Origin: Stemphylium vesicarium
Lineage: Eukaryota; Ascomycota; Dothideomycetes; Pleosporales; Pleosporaceae
NCBI GenBank assembly: GCA_004380135.1
Contig: QXCR01000059.1
Location: forward strand, 102,323-166,322
DNA: 64,000 nucleotides
Direction of reading: 5' to 3'
This document shows, one piece after another, positions 21,746 to 32,312 of the stretch. Numbering within the stretch: the first letter of the stretch is position 1; the number at the start of each line of letters is the position of its first letter. Made by a program: the position numbers and the translations under genes. The notes below the pieces were generated by a model. The model saw only the letters and a list, made by a program, of their open reading frames with translations, had not been told where the DNA came from and searched no databases.

Positions 21746-22027
21746 GGTGAGTTTAGACAGGCGACGGCGATGGCAGTAAGGGTGGGCTGGATCGAGTTCG
21801 TTTCTTCTTTCTAGCGACAACGCGAGTTTGCATTGAACACCTAGTACCTTACTAACTTTGAGCCTCTCGGAGAGTGGGACCCCGCATGCGGGGTAGTGCC
21901 AGGGGTGGGGCTGCAAGATGATGTCTATGAGGACCGCTTTCCCCAACAGCCAGGCCAACTTTAGTGGCTTCTAAGAACATAGCTCGAAGGGATGCTACTC
22001 AGCCACCCAATTTCTTGTTCACCGGCC
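21746..22027. promoter_or_regulatory. Divergent promoter, dehydrogenase / lactonase 1
   Basis: A 282-bp bidirectional promoter containing the perfect 14-bp palindrome at 21880-21893 roughly in its middle, plus GGTGGGG-type sequence just to its right (about 21903). Confidence 0.6.
21880..21893. promoter_or_regulatory. Palindromic CCCCGC-AT-GCGGGG site
   Basis: CCCCGCATGCGGGG is a perfect palindrome. It contains two inverted GCGGGG hexamers, each matching the SYGGRG consensus of the carbon catabolite repressor CreA/Cre1. Binding by another C2H2 protein is equally possible. Confidence 0.5.
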
Positions 22028-22996
22028 ATGTCATCAGACAAGAACATCGTCATACTCCCAGCGCCGGCCCCGAACCAGACCTATGTTACCGTCTCCGCAT
22101 TAGAAGCTGGCCAGCTCACGCTTCCCGAGAAGCTCTTCGTCACGGACGCAGACCCCGAGAAGCGAGCCACTGTTCCTTCCCTCTCTTTCCTCATCAGGCA
22201 CCAGTCCGCCAACCTTGTTTTTGATCTCGGTCTGAAACGCGAACTTTCGAGATATAGGGAAGTACAACAGCATCACATTGCGCAACGCCAGCCGACAGTT
22301 GTTAGCCCCGATGTGGCGAAAAGTCTTCGAAAAGGTGGCATGGAGCCAAAAGATGTGAACACGGTTATTTTGAGTCATGTGCACTGGGATCATGTCGGCA
22401 CGCCTAGCGACTTCACGGAGGCACATTTTGTGGTAGGAAGCGGGACGATGTATCTCCTTGCAAACGGCGATGGTCCATTGTATCCAGCTGAGATCTTCAA
22501 TCCTGATGAGTTGCCTGCGCAGCGAACAAAAGAGCTTCCTGCTATTCGCCAAGAAGATGCGCCCCGGGCGTTCAAACATGTGACGGAGGGTCATATCTGG
22601 AAGCCTATGTCAGGCTTCCCTGCTACACTCGACTTCTACAGCGATGGCTCGTTATATGTGGTCGATGCTCCAGGTCACTTATCAGGCCATATCAACCTTC
22701 TCGCTCGGATCGGGCCGAAGAAATGGGTATACCTTGGCGGCGATTGCTGCCACGATCCTCGTATATTGAGTGGCGAAAAAGATATTGCGACATACGATGA
22801 CGGGAAAGGTGGCTCGAGAACCGTACATGCTGACACTAAGGTGGCCACCGAGACTATGAGAAAGATTGCGCGATTTTTGAAGAAAGGAAATGTTGAAGAA
22901 GAAGGTGGTGACGAAGTCGAAGTTGAGGTTGTGGTAGCGCACGATAAAGGCTGGGCTGAGCAAAACACGGGTAAATTCTGGCCTGGGCATATATAG
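22028..22996 (+). CDS. Lactonase-like metallo-beta-lactamase fold hydrolase 1 (322 aa)
   Basis: Intronless. The metal-binding HxHxDH motif is H117-V-H119-W-D121-H122, followed by a GGDCCHDPR block (the Asp/His region) and APGHLSGH (the third metal His), as in the AhlD/AttM group of N-acyl-homoserine and gamma-butyrolactone lactonases. These bind two metal ions and open lactone rings in water. An in-frame ATG 12 codons upstream (21992) exists; I chose 22028 because the second copy in this cluster aligns best from there. Its stop lies 14 bp from the stop of the C2H2 factor gene. It is paired head-to-head with the alcohol dehydrogenase. A lactone substrate is inferred; beta-lactam or other ester substrates cannot be excluded. 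Confidence 0.88.
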   Translation: MSSDKNIVILPAPAPNQTYVTVSALEAGQLTLPEKLFVTDADPEKRATVPSLSFLIRHQSANLVFDLGLKRELSRYREVQQHHIAQRQPTVVSPDVAKSLRKGGMEPKDVNTVILSHVHWDHVGTPSDFTEAHFVVGSGTMYLLANGDGPLYPAEIFNPDELPAQRTKELPAIRQEDAPRAFKHVTEGHIWKPMSGFPATLDFYSDGSLYVVDAPGHLSGHINLLARIGPKKWVYLGGDCCHDPRILSGEKDIATYDDGKGGSRTVHADTKVATETMRKIARFLKKGNVEEEGGDEVEVEVVVAHDKGWAEQNTGKFWPGHI

Positions 22997-23010
22997 TTAC
23001 AACGCTCTCT

Positions 23011-25690
23011 TCATCCAGACTCTAGCATATCGGCGTAGAGGTTAAGGGAGCTTCCAATTACATCGACAATAGCCCAGGTCTGTGACCCTTTGAAGATCAT
23101 AGCCCATACTCTCAGCACTCCTGCACTGAGATGTTTCATGAAATTTGATGAGCCGGGTGTGAGGTCAGGTGGCAAAGCAAATTCTGTCTCGTCCAACATG
23201 CTTTTCACGATGGCGATGATTTTCTGCTCATCCTCTGTAACTGGTAGATCTGGGTTCGTGACAGACAAGGCCTCGAGCCATTTGCTCATGAGGTATGCGC
23301 ATTCCAGCGTACACAAAGAGTGCTGGATACTCCAGATAAAAGACTGTGTCTTTGCAACGAGGCGATAGCCAATCTTGATCGGTATGGAAAGCGCATGAGC
23401 GGAATGGAGAACAGCTCTTGTAATCTTGGTAGACCGCCTGATCGCGGGTCCAGCTCGAAATGCGTTCGCGATCAATACCGGATCCCTGGTTTCTAGGGCC
23501 CTTCCTGCCGTATCTACATAAAGACGTATATATGCTAGTCGGAGCAGTGCTGTCGAGTTAAAAGCGACGGGGCCGTTTTGGTTCATAGGATCAAGTGAGG
23601 ACTCGGGGTTTCGGCGCCACCCAATCTGCCAGTTTCGGAGTGCATTCTCCAGCGACGTGACATCCTCAGCACTGAGATCGCCAGGACCTTCAAACCGACA
23701 GCGGTTCACTTGGCGAAGAAAGAAGACGTGTTGTATGAGGGCGTGAATGAGTGCATAATTTCCGGAGGAGGAGTTGACTTCTGTTACGTCTCTGCCGTCC
23801 TTGGTGAATAATCGCTTCAGTGCGTCCTGGAACAATACTTCCGGTGCGCCGTTCGTTCGAGCCTCTTTCCATAAACATTCGGTGGGCGCTTTGAACTCAG
23901 CCGCATTGCAGGGCAGCGGTAGCTTGACTTCGCTCGTCAACATGAAGGGCGGAATATTGTATACAATACAGTGCAGGTTCGAAAAGCCATAGACTATGAA
24001 CTTGGTCCTCTTCACTGTTTCGCGCCGTATCCACTCCTTCCACATTATCCCGTCTGGAAGCGGCTTGATCTCGAGCCCATCATCTCGAACGAGTGTGGCT
24101 AAGATGCTTTGGATAGCAAGAGCTTCCCTCAGAATCTCCTTGTGTTTAGCCCAGGTGGATAATGCCATGAGCAAAAGTAGAGCCTGAGCTGTCTGCATCA
24201 GATCTTCTCCATGAGCAGTAAGAGCGTCTCTATCAGTTGGCAGGCCTAGCGGGCCAGAGATAGAACCCCTGCGCTGAGGACTTTGCGCGCGACAATTATT
24301 TTCGATGTTCTGCCGCGGCGGACGTTCTGATTCCGAACGATACTGAAACTTGACCAGGCTTGTATCCCGCTTCCTGATACGTTCAGTCGCGATCGCTTTG
24401 CTTACAGTGAATAGCTCCACTCCTTTTTCACCCTCAAAGGTATACTGTGCACCAACTGCTGCTAGTGCCAAGAGAAGCTCGACGGAGCAAGTATCCACGG
24501 ACATTGTGGGTATATGGAGAAACGGCATGTGTTCATGAAAGCCATTGATGTATGCCGCAATGTATCTGCACAGCGCCAATCGGGTCGGAAGCACGAAGTC
24601 GGTGGGAATGACGGACGAAAACTGAGTGAGCATCTCAACAATCTTTTGCCGATCCTCATGTGATATATCGGCGATGGGCCTCTTGCGTGTAAGAAGCTCC
24701 CGCTGGGGCTCGTCTGGCTGCAAGGATGGAAATCGCGATCCAAAGCGCGAAAGTGACGGAGGTTCATCCTGTTGGGCTTGCCGCCAACTAAGCGTGGGTG
24801 CTATCGGTCCCTTGGGTTCAGGTATCACCTGCTGGCCATAGCCGAAAGAATCTGGTGAGAAAAACGGCATGGGCTGTTCAGTGTTGATCAGAGACGAGAA
24901 GTGGTACGAGTCCAATGGTTCGCTGTCAAGAAATGATGTAAGACTATCCAGCGACTCCCCAAATGTTGATTCGTAGATTTGAGTGGACGGTTCGGTCGGT
25001 ACCGCCGCATGTGGATGTTCTATTGTGGCGGTAATTGTCTCAGGCTGGGAAGGCATGGGTGTCGGTATCGTATGAGCTGCCCCGTTTTCCATGCTGCCTT
25101 GGAGCGCCTGATATTCGGCAGCCATGGATAGCGCCGTCAGGGAATACCCGCTATGTTGCCCGAAAGTCATGGATGCATGCGACATGGTGGGCTGGTATTG
25201 AGACGACTGCGAATCCACGACAGCAGGAGATGACATCATACTGGGTATCTCCGGCACCGGTCGTCCAGAATCGAAACTTGAACGCATGCGTTTATGTGGT
25301 TGATGCTCCACAGGAGTGCTGACACTCTCGATGGGTGTCTGGAGACGAGTTTGGTGGCCATTTTGCCCTTTGCGATGCGTGAGCCGCTCATGGCGGACGA
25401 GCAGATCGCTTTGGCCAGAACATAAGCCATTGGCATACTAGAAAGGACATGTCGTACCTTCTCGTGAATGAATAATTGCATTCGGAGCAGCTGAAGGGCT
25501 TTACACCGCTGTCTCGATGCATGTCAGATAAAAGCCTAAGAACTGAGTCGTACGACTTACGAATGCGCTCATGGCGCTGCAAGTGTTCAAGTCTGACAAA
25601 GGCACGTTGGCAGTTCGGACATTGGAAACGCTTCTCTTTCTTTCCGGGCTGAGCTTCCGTCACTTTCTCTTCGCTGGTAGCGGCTTCCAT
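23011..25690 (-). CDS. C2H2 zinc-finger transcription factor with Fungal_trans domain (860 aa)
   Basis: Three exons: 25690-25561, 25512-25458 and 25408-23011, with introns of 48 and 49 nt. Both introns interrupt the two adjacent C2H2 fingers: finger 1 uses C24, C27, H40, H44 and finger 2 uses C52, C55, H68, H73, joined by the HSGVKPF linker. A Pro/Ser/Gln-rich region follows. Next is the long fungal-specific transcription factor domain (PF04082 type), seen in CRYIAAYINGFHEHMPFLH and in the helical WIRRETVKRTKFIVYGF block. Such two-finger factors usually recognise G-rich or C-rich sites (AGGGG-, SYGGRG-like). The frame remains open a little upstream of the chosen ATG. Embedded in the catabolic cluster, it is the second possible local regulator. 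Confidence 0.88.
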
Positions 25691-26169
25691 GAAGAGCCAA
25701 TAAGACGCTGTTTGTCCGCGCAAGGACCATGCACGATTGGTTAAGTGAAGAGGACTCAAGTATTGGAGTAATTAGGGGGCTGTATGGCCTCTGGAGACTG
25801 CCAGTTAGTGTTTGGAAAGGTCGGAGAAGGTTTGCAGCACTGTGGGGAAGACGATGAAGCGCGGAGATCAGCCGGTCGATATGCGGGGTGCTGAGAGCCG
25901 ACAAAGCCACCAATCAACCTCTGGACGCATGGGCGCCAGACTCCGCTCACACATCATAGTTGTAGAAGATTCGACTTGGGAAGATGCTTCCAATGTTGCA
26001 TTGCGGTGATTCAATAGCTAGCTGATGGAAAGGATGGCTGTTGAGCGTTGGCAACCTTCGCGTAGGACGCGTCTTCCCAGCTCGGATCGGATAAATCCAA
26101 GTGCCGCTGAGCTCCAGCCACATCGTGAGGCTCGTCGCATCCTGCACCCCCACTATGAAAACGCGCCCT
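25691..26169. other. Intergenic spacer, promoter of C2H2 factor
   Basis: A 479-bp interval between the factor's start and the stop of the decarboxylase-like gene. No gene recognised. Confidence 0.5.
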
Positions 26170-26622
26170 TCACGCCCTGTCACTTCGATCACCCAATTCT
26201 CGCGCCATTTCACCCTTCTCAGCCATGTCATTCAGAACTTTCTCTGCAGTTTTCATCGCATCCACACCAGCTGGCACGCCGCAGTATGTGGTCGCGTGAA
26301 TAATCGCTTCGCGGATCTCGAGCTCAGAGAGCCCGTTGTTCCTGGCCCCCCGAACATGTACGGCCAGCTCTGGCGCACGATTGAGCGCCATGAGCATGCC
26401 AATATTAATCAGACTTCTCTGCTTCTTATCGAGACCTGGACGCGTCCAAGCGTAACCCCAGCACATCTCGGTGACGAGTTCCTGACCGGCGCGAGAAAAC
26501 TCCGTCGAACCATTCTCCAAGGCCCGGTTGACATATTCGTCTCCCACAACGCTCCGTCTCATTTTCAGCCCCTCTTCGAAAAGTTGATTGTGTAGCTCGT
26601 CGTATTTTTGGTCGGTCGACAT
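26170..26622 (-). CDS. Carboxymuconolactone decarboxylase-like protein 1 (CMD, 150 aa)
   Basis: Intronless single-domain protein of the AhpD/CMD superfamily, of PcaC-like length. The core segment reads WTRPGLDKKQRSLINIG, then LAVHVRGARNNGLSELEIRE and the helix AIIHATTYCGVPAG, the typical order in 4-carboxymuconolactone decarboxylase. It lacks the CxxC redox pair of AhpD; a single Cys stands in TTYCG. In bacteria the family decarboxylates a lactone intermediate of protocatechuate breakdown; in fungi its members have varied roles in secondary or catabolic clusters. Being next to lactonase and hydroxyacid dehydrogenase genes, action on a lactone or keto acid is plausible but not shown. Confidence 0.85.
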   Translation of the reverse strand: MSTDQKYDELHNQLFEEGLKMRRSVVGDEYVNRALENGSTEFSRAGQELVTEMCWGYAWTRPGLDKKQRSLINIGMLMALNRAPELAVHVRGARNNGLSELEIREAIIHATTYCGVPAGVDAMKTAEKVLNDMAEKGEMARELGDRSDRA

Positions 26623-26955
26623 GATCGATGCTCGGCGGTGACAGCGGCGACGTTTCGGTATGCTATGCGCTATGGGAAGAACCTTTCCGACAATGGACTG
26701 TGAGGGGAAGAGCTTAGATGCTTAATACGAAATTTATTGCAATGCGAGGGCGACTGTGCAGGGAGAGTGCGAGGATCGCTTTGGCAGGCTTAACTGACAG
26801 CCGGCGTTCGGCACTATTACCCCAAACTTCCCCAATTTCCCCAAGCCTGCTCCATTCAGCATGAACAGGACGAGTCATCAGGAGCGACCGATAGCCTTGA
26901 ATGACCAAGCACCATGCGCACGGGTGAGGGGAACACCTTACCATCAAAGTGCTAT
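26623..26955. promoter_or_regulatory. Upstream region of decarboxylase-like gene 1
   Basis: A 333-bp interval with three closely spaced CCCCAA tracts (about 26819-26852) and AGGGG elements (about 26702 and 26927), possible C2H2/STRE-type sites. Confidence 0.4.
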
Positions 26956-27977
26956 CTACGTACCATCCGGCTTCGTCTGCCAGTCTTCCTGTCCACCCAG
27001 GTAGCGGTAAACGACACGAGAATCCAGATCCCTGCAACGTGGGTCGTTTGCAGCACCGTCATACGTCTCCAGGCCGACTTCCCCCAAGACGTTCTGCGAA
27101 CCTACTCTCTTCGCCATGTCCACTGCTAAACCAAAGTCCTTGCGCATTAGCTGAACCTTGAATCCCTGCTTCCACCCCCCTGAAGATGGGGCTTCTGGGT
27201 ATACATGAGGAACAGGGCAAAATTTGTCGCATATAGTGTTTTGGGCGGTACCTGCAGCATAGACTTTGGCCAGCGTGCGGGGATCTAACCCACTGCGCAT
27301 GCCCATGTCGAAAGCTTCGGAGCAAGCTATCGCGATTATACCAGAAAGGTAGTTGTTCGACAACTTTGCCGCGAGCCCGAGCGATGGGCCTCCGCAGGGT
27401 ATTACTTGGCTGCCCATGAGGCCCAACAGGTACTTCAGGCGTTCAATGTTCGGATCCGACTCTGCGCAGCCCAAGAAGAAAGCGATGGTGCCTTTGACTG
27501 CACCTACCACACCGCCGCTAACAGGAGAATCATAGAAAACAGCAGAGGGAAAGTTCTCGCTAATGTGGTCCTTCACTGCCAGACTTGTTGCTGTGTCTAT
27601 TGTCGAGCAATCGATAAGCAGCTTCCTAGAGATGTCTGTACTGCACACGCCGTTTTCTGGGTCGAGATACACCGAACGTACGTGCGCACCCTCGGGCACC
27701 ATGGTTATGATTGTGTCCTGTTCATCCGTCAGTGCTGATGGCATGTTATAGTCTAGGTCCAACATACGACTTGCTTCGCGACATCTTTTGCGCTTTTTCC
27801 TTTGGACACCTTTCCAGGGAACTCAGCACACGCATCGTCAACCATCTGTTGAACCACGTCGTAGACCAATATGTGCGAGTCTTCCGGTAACTTTCTTGCG
27901 AGATGCGACAGCATTGGCCTGCCCATGGCTCCAAGGCCAACGAAGCCCACTCTCTTCAGCTGATGTGAATGTTGCAT
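26956..27977 (-). CDS. Beta-hydroxyacid dehydrogenase 1 (3-hydroxyisobutyrate dehydrogenase-like, 322 aa)
   Basis: Two exons: 27977-27771 and 27717-26956, with a 53-nt intron. The N-terminal Rossmann signature is VGFVGLGAMGRPM; the substrate-binding block is YDSPVSGGVVGA; the catalytic lysine lies in LAAKLSNNYLSG. The C-terminal helical domain is complete. The family oxidises small beta-hydroxyacids (3-hydroxyisobutyrate, tartronate semialdehyde and relatives) with NAD(P). No mitochondrial targeting peptide is seen, so it is probably cytosolic. It is head-to-head with lactonase 2 over a 387-bp spacer and is a paralogue of the gene at 30660-31701. The exact substrate cannot be read from sequence. 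Confidence 0.9.
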
Positions 27978-28364
27978 ATCTTTCGTATTCGCCAGACAGG
28001 AAGTTGAGTGTTGAGACTGGTAAGGTATACAAAATCGTTACTCGTTTACATCAAACAAAATACCCGGGGAAATAGATTGAGCTTCGTGGAGTGCAAAATA
28101 CGTTAGCTCATTTGCAGCTGCGACTAGCATGGCGGGGTAGGGATTCTCCAACAGCCCCGTTCAATCTAACCAGCTTCGCCTACCCCATGGTGCACACCCC
28201 TGTGCTGAAGCACCGAACGAGTTCAGCGAATCAACGAATGAATCTCACGTGCCCCGTCATTTCAGCGTCCAACTTGCGCGAGGCCTTAGAGCCTGGTAAG
28301 CTACAACACACAACCTTGTGCATTAGCGAGCTCATTCAGACTGTTCATCAATTTTCGGGCGGTC
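27978..28364. promoter_or_regulatory. Divergent promoter, dehydrogenase 1 / lactonase 2
   Basis: A 387-bp bidirectional promoter. SYGGRG-type sites are CCGGGG at 28064-28069 and GCGGGG at 28132-28137; CCCCG follows at 28155. The string GCGGGGTAG at 28132 is also found at the right arm of the palindrome at 21888. Confidence 0.5.
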
Positions 28365-29384
28365 ATGCCGATTGGAGACTCACGCCATCCCTCCCAGCTC
28401 GAGGCAAGAGCTGTTGTTTCAGTACATGCCCTGTCCTGCGGCCGCTTCTCACTGCCGGAGTATCAGTTTGTGTACCCTATCCCTCGGGAAGCACGCCGAA
28501 CAGTTCCCTCTTTAGCATTCTTGATTCAGCATGTGAGCAGGACTACTGGGAGACGAACGCGTATTGTTTTCGATCTGGGCTTGAGAAGAGATATAAAGAG
28601 ATATGCGTCGCCAATACAAAAGCATGTCGAAACCAGGCAGCCGATGAGCACCGATCCAGATGTTACCAAAAGTCTCTCAATGGGCGGGTTGGTACCTGAT
28701 GACATCGACTACGTTATTTACTCGCATGTAAGTCACACAGTTCCCATCCATGGACGGTATGTAAATTGAATGTGGCAGGTACATTGGGACCATATTGGCG
28801 AACCGCGAGACTTCCAGAAATCGACATTCGTTGTCGGGCATGGTTCAGTTGCTTTGCTGAACGGTATGTCCTCGACCCTTCGAGGCGGTCATTCATTCTT
28901 TGAAAGCGATCTTTTGCCAGGAGGCCGAACAATCGAACTCTCAGAGCCTTCGGCACAAGCATTAGAAAAGCATGATTCAAGCATGCCATCTGGAGATATC
29001 AATTGGAACGGCTCATGGCAAAGCCAAGGTGGCTTCCCTGAAGTTCTTGACCTTTTCAATGATGGTTCACTTCTCATCGTCAACGCTCCGGGTCATCTGC
29101 CGGGACACATAAACCTTCTTGCACGAACTTCTCCATCCCATCATACCTATATGGCCGGCGATGCTTGCCACGATAGGCGGTTGTTAAGTGGAGAGAAGAG
29201 AATCGGAGAATGGGAAGATGCACATGGCCATGTTTGCTGCATACATGCCGACCGAAAGCAAGCCGAAGAGACAATTGAGAGGATACGGCTTTTGGAAAAA
29301 GAAGGCGTCGAAGTAATTTTTGCACACGACGTTGAGTGGGAAGAGAACCCAGCGAACAGAAGCAGATTCTTTGGGGCGCAGTAA
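28365..29384 (+). CDS. Lactonase-like metallo-beta-lactamase fold hydrolase 2 (322 aa)
   Basis: Two exons: 28365-28727 and 28779-29384, with a 51-nt GT-AG intron. The intron falls inside the metal-binding motif, between H121 and V122 of HVHWDH; without splicing the product would end just after the first His. The third metal site APGHLPGH and the Asp block AGDACHDRR are present. It is clearly paralogous to lactonase 1 (shared TVPSL-FLI-H, FDLGL-R-, DV-KSL--GG and SHVHWDH-G-P-DF blocks), which lacks the intron. The N-terminus differs and is less certain. It is followed on the same strand by CMD-like gene 2 (416 bp gap). Expected role: metal-dependent lactone hydrolysis. Confidence 0.87.
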
Positions 29385-29800
29385 GGCGGACAGCCGATTA
29401 GCAGCCGTTCTGTCTCTGGTACAGGCAATAATTTTCTGCATCTCCGTCTCAAGGCCCCGGCACCATATCATCTAACGATGATGACCGTTTGTGTATGATG
29501 CAAGACGAGCAAATCGCAAAGTGGCGTTCATCCCTGCCTTTCCCCGCACTTGGAAATGTGGGGCCTCACGCTTGCAGCGTGGGCAGCGATGCCGACTCCG
29601 CACCGGCACCTGCAGTCACCTTCTCCTGATGATCGCCAACTCCCCAACTGCTATCTAACTTCACTGTTTAGTGATGGTAACAACGGCTTTGGCGCTATGC
29701 CCCGAAACTCTCCAACACGAGTCGTGACTCCATTCCACCCTTTCGTTGCGATTATTGGTAACTGCAGCTTGTGAACTGTAGCTGAGAGCGCATATCCAAC
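29385..29800. promoter_or_regulatory. Upstream region of decarboxylase-like gene 2
   Basis: A 416-bp interval containing the inverted pair CCCCGCA (29542-29548) and TGTGGGG (29557-29563), both halves matching SYGGRG. Confidence 0.5.
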
Positions 29801-30577
29801 ATGTCACTCTCGCCAGAGCAGCAGAGGCTGAAAGACCGTTTCGATGCCGAACTCGGTGCTTCAGCATTCGATGAGTCCTGGTCTACAATGCTCAAGCACT
29901 CGCCCGAAATGTTCGCTGCATCGCTACGCCTGACGGCAGTGCCAAAGAAAACAGGCCATCTCTCGCCAAAGATCCAAGCCCTGATATCACTCGTAGTAAG
30001 CGCGGCATCTACGCACCTTCACGTCCCGAACATCCACCGTTACACTCGTGCCGCCCTCGCAGCAGGCGCCTCGCGCACCGAAATCATCGAAACGCTCTGT
30101 CTCACTTCCACACTTGGCATCCACGCCTCCACCATTGGTGTCCCCATACTGTGTGAGGTCCTTGAAGAGCGCGGTGAAACAATGCCAAAAGGCATGGCGG
30201 GCATGAGTCCAGAGCAAATCGCCCTGAAGGAGGATTTCGAGACCAAACGAGGATATTGGAATACGTTGTGGGAGGAGATGCTGCTTTTAGCGCCCGACTT
30301 CTTCGACGCATACACTGAGTTCAGCTCGGTACCATGGACGAATGAGGGTGGTAAAGGTGTACTGGAACCAAAGGTCAAGGAATTGATATATTGTGCATTT
30401 GACACGGCCGCTACGCACATGTACCGGCCTGGGCTAAAGCTGCATATGAGGAATGTGCTGAGCTATGGTGGTACAAAGGAGGAGATTATGGAGGTCCTGG
30501 AGCTGGCGACGTTGTTGAGTATAAGTACTCTCGATGTCGGGCTCGAAGTCTTGGACAAAGAGATGGCGACATCATGA
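29801..30577 (+). CDS. Carboxymuconolactone decarboxylase-like protein 2, double domain (258 aa)
   Basis: Intronless, 258 residues, with two consecutive CMD/AhpD-type units. The first (about 35-120) reads SPKIQALISLVVSAAST...HVPNIHRYTRAALAAGASRTEIIET. The second (about 150-250) reads LEPKVKELIYCAFDTAATHMY...GLKLHMRNVLSYGGTKEEIMEVLELATL. The halves align with each other by eye, so it is an internal duplication. No CxxC redox motif is present. This two-unit architecture differs from the single-unit CMD 1 in the cluster, so the two are not recent copies. Function in decarboxylation is by family only. Its stop is 82 bp from the stop of the convergent dehydrogenase 2 gene. Confidence 0.85.
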   Translation: MSLSPEQQRLKDRFDAELGASAFDESWSTMLKHSPEMFAASLRLTAVPKKTGHLSPKIQALISLVVSAASTHLHVPNIHRYTRAALAAGASRTEIIETLCLTSTLGIHASTIGVPILCEVLEERGETMPKGMAGMSPEQIALKEDFETKRGYWNTLWEEMLLLAPDFFDAYTEFSSVPWTNEGGKGVLEPKVKELIYCAFDTAATHMYRPGLKLHMRNVLSYGGTKEEIMEVLELATLLSISTLDVGLEVLDKEMATS

Positions 30578-30659
30578 AATCTATAAGGACCATGACCAGT
30601 TGGTATCTTTTTACACGAAATTACGGTGTTCAATTCTTCCTATTGCAATATATCAGACA

Positions 30660-31701
30660 TCACTTCCGCTCACTCTCATTCAGCCACTTGTACACAACCC
30701 TCGCGTCCTTGCCCTTATATCTCTCATCTCCCATCGTTTCGCCGAAAGCCTCCAGCGTGGGTTTGTCCAGAACTGTTCGCGCCCCCACCATTTCCGCCAA
30801 CTGGCTGCCCATATCCAACACCTTTGCACACAGCTCGATCCTGAATCCGCCCTCGTACCCTCTCGAACTTGGTACATTCGCTTGTATACCAGGAACCGGG
30901 TTCGACTTGCTAGTCACCCAACACTGACCGCCAGACACGTTGATAACATCCGTAAGCAGCGAAACGTCCAGCCCCATTTTGGATCCGATATTGAGTGCTT
31001 CAGAAGCCGCGAGCGAAGTGATGGCGCTGAGATAGTTATTGATGACCTTGAAAGCCGTGCCAGCTCCAATATCGCCACATAGAAAGATCGCATCAGGCTT
31101 GCCCATATGACTTAGATAGCTCTTCATTCTTGGAAAGATTTCCTTGTTGTTTGCGCCGGCCATGAAAGCCAACGTACCGTCTTGCGCACCCATCGGTCCA
31201 CCCGAGACCGGCGCATCGACAAAGGTTAACATGTCGTTAGCGCTGGATGTGTCTACTGCTTTCGCGACTTCGAGGATCATGGCTGTCTCAATGGTTCCGC
31301 ATTCCATAATCAGTTTCCCATCCTTACTGCTCCGTGTGATTCTCTCCGCTCCAGCGATTATACCGTTGTCCTTATCTAGATACACTTTCTTCACTGCGTT
31401 CGAGTCCGGAAGCATTGTTATGACCGTATCTGCCCTCTGCACTGCATCGAATCCGGATTTTACTGCCTCGACGGGTCCTAGTCCTTCTGCTTCTTTCTGG
31501 AACCGTGAGAGAGCATCGTCGGATACGTCGCAGGTTAAGAGGGTATGGGAAGTGTCGAGACCTTTGCGGAGGTTGAGAGCCATTGGATAACCCATCACCC
31601 CTAGACCTGCCATAGGTCAACGTAAGTTGCAGGACATACTTGGACATGCAGTATGAGATGGACGTACCGATGAAGGCAACTGTTGTATTTGGTGAAGACA
31701 T
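30660..31701 (-). CDS. Beta-hydroxyacid dehydrogenase 2 (3-hydroxyisobutyrate dehydrogenase-like, 326 aa)
   Basis: Two exons: 31701-31668 (34 nt) and 31606-30660, with a 61-nt intron. The intron splits the Rossmann signature itself (VAFIG | LGVMGYPMA), so a model starting inside exon 2 would lose the nucleotide site. The substrate block is VDAPVSGGPMGA and the catalytic Lys lies in TAFKVINNYLSA. Full-length for the family, no targeting signal. It is a diverged paralogue of the gene at 26956-27977; their introns are at different positions, arguing for an old duplication. It is head-to-head with the MFS carrier gene. Substrate unknown. Confidence 0.9.
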
Positions 31702-32312
31702 ATTTGAAGATGCCAGCTAATTGCCTTGATTCCGAATGTATCAGTCTTGTTGTTTTCCAGGGCTTTGGGCTATGTTTCGGTCGCCAGGTAACGTGATGCA
31801 GGTGGTACCTAGGTAGATTTTGGGAAGGGTCCAGCAAGCTATGTCTAGCTCAGCGATAGTAATGGAACTTCAATGCTAGTGCCTTCATCACCAAACTATT
31901 CTCCAATTGTCTAATAATCATTCTCTGCCGCACTGATACTCCAAAAAACACCCCGCTCTCAACCCCGCCTTTGGGGAAACGCTCCGCCCCCGCATGTTCA
32001 TAGATCGGCGCTCCGGGTAAACCCTAGGAAACCCTACCAACGCCATCGACGCAGTTGTGCAGTCTCTAATATGATGTCTTGATACAGCAGGCGTTCAGCG
32101 TGTTTGTGGTCTGGTTGGCAAGAGTTTGGGGAAGAGCATGTCGGGAGGGATCGCTGCGAGTAATGGACGTGGGAAGGCGCTCGGCATTGCGGTAATGCGC
32201 CTCCCTGCCAATAGCGCTGGTGTAATATGAGAAGATTTCTAGCATGTATTGCAGCATCTTAGGACTTTTCTTGGTGTTTCAACCATTCTCTCGCTTCCCA
32301 CGCTCTTCCGCA
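31702..32312. promoter_or_regulatory. Divergent promoter, dehydrogenase 2 / MFS carrier
   Basis: A 611-bp bidirectional promoter with a cluster of CCCCGC elements at 31951, 31963 and 31988. The second forms CCCC-GCCTTT-GGGG (31963-31976), the same CCCC-N6-GGGG spacing as the palindrome at 21880. The third reads CCCCGCATG, identical to the left nine bases of that palindrome. Confidence 0.55.

Noticed and set aside
30534..31082. 182-codon plus-strand frame
   Set aside because: It lies antisense to beta-hydroxyacid dehydrogenase 2, whose motifs are clear.
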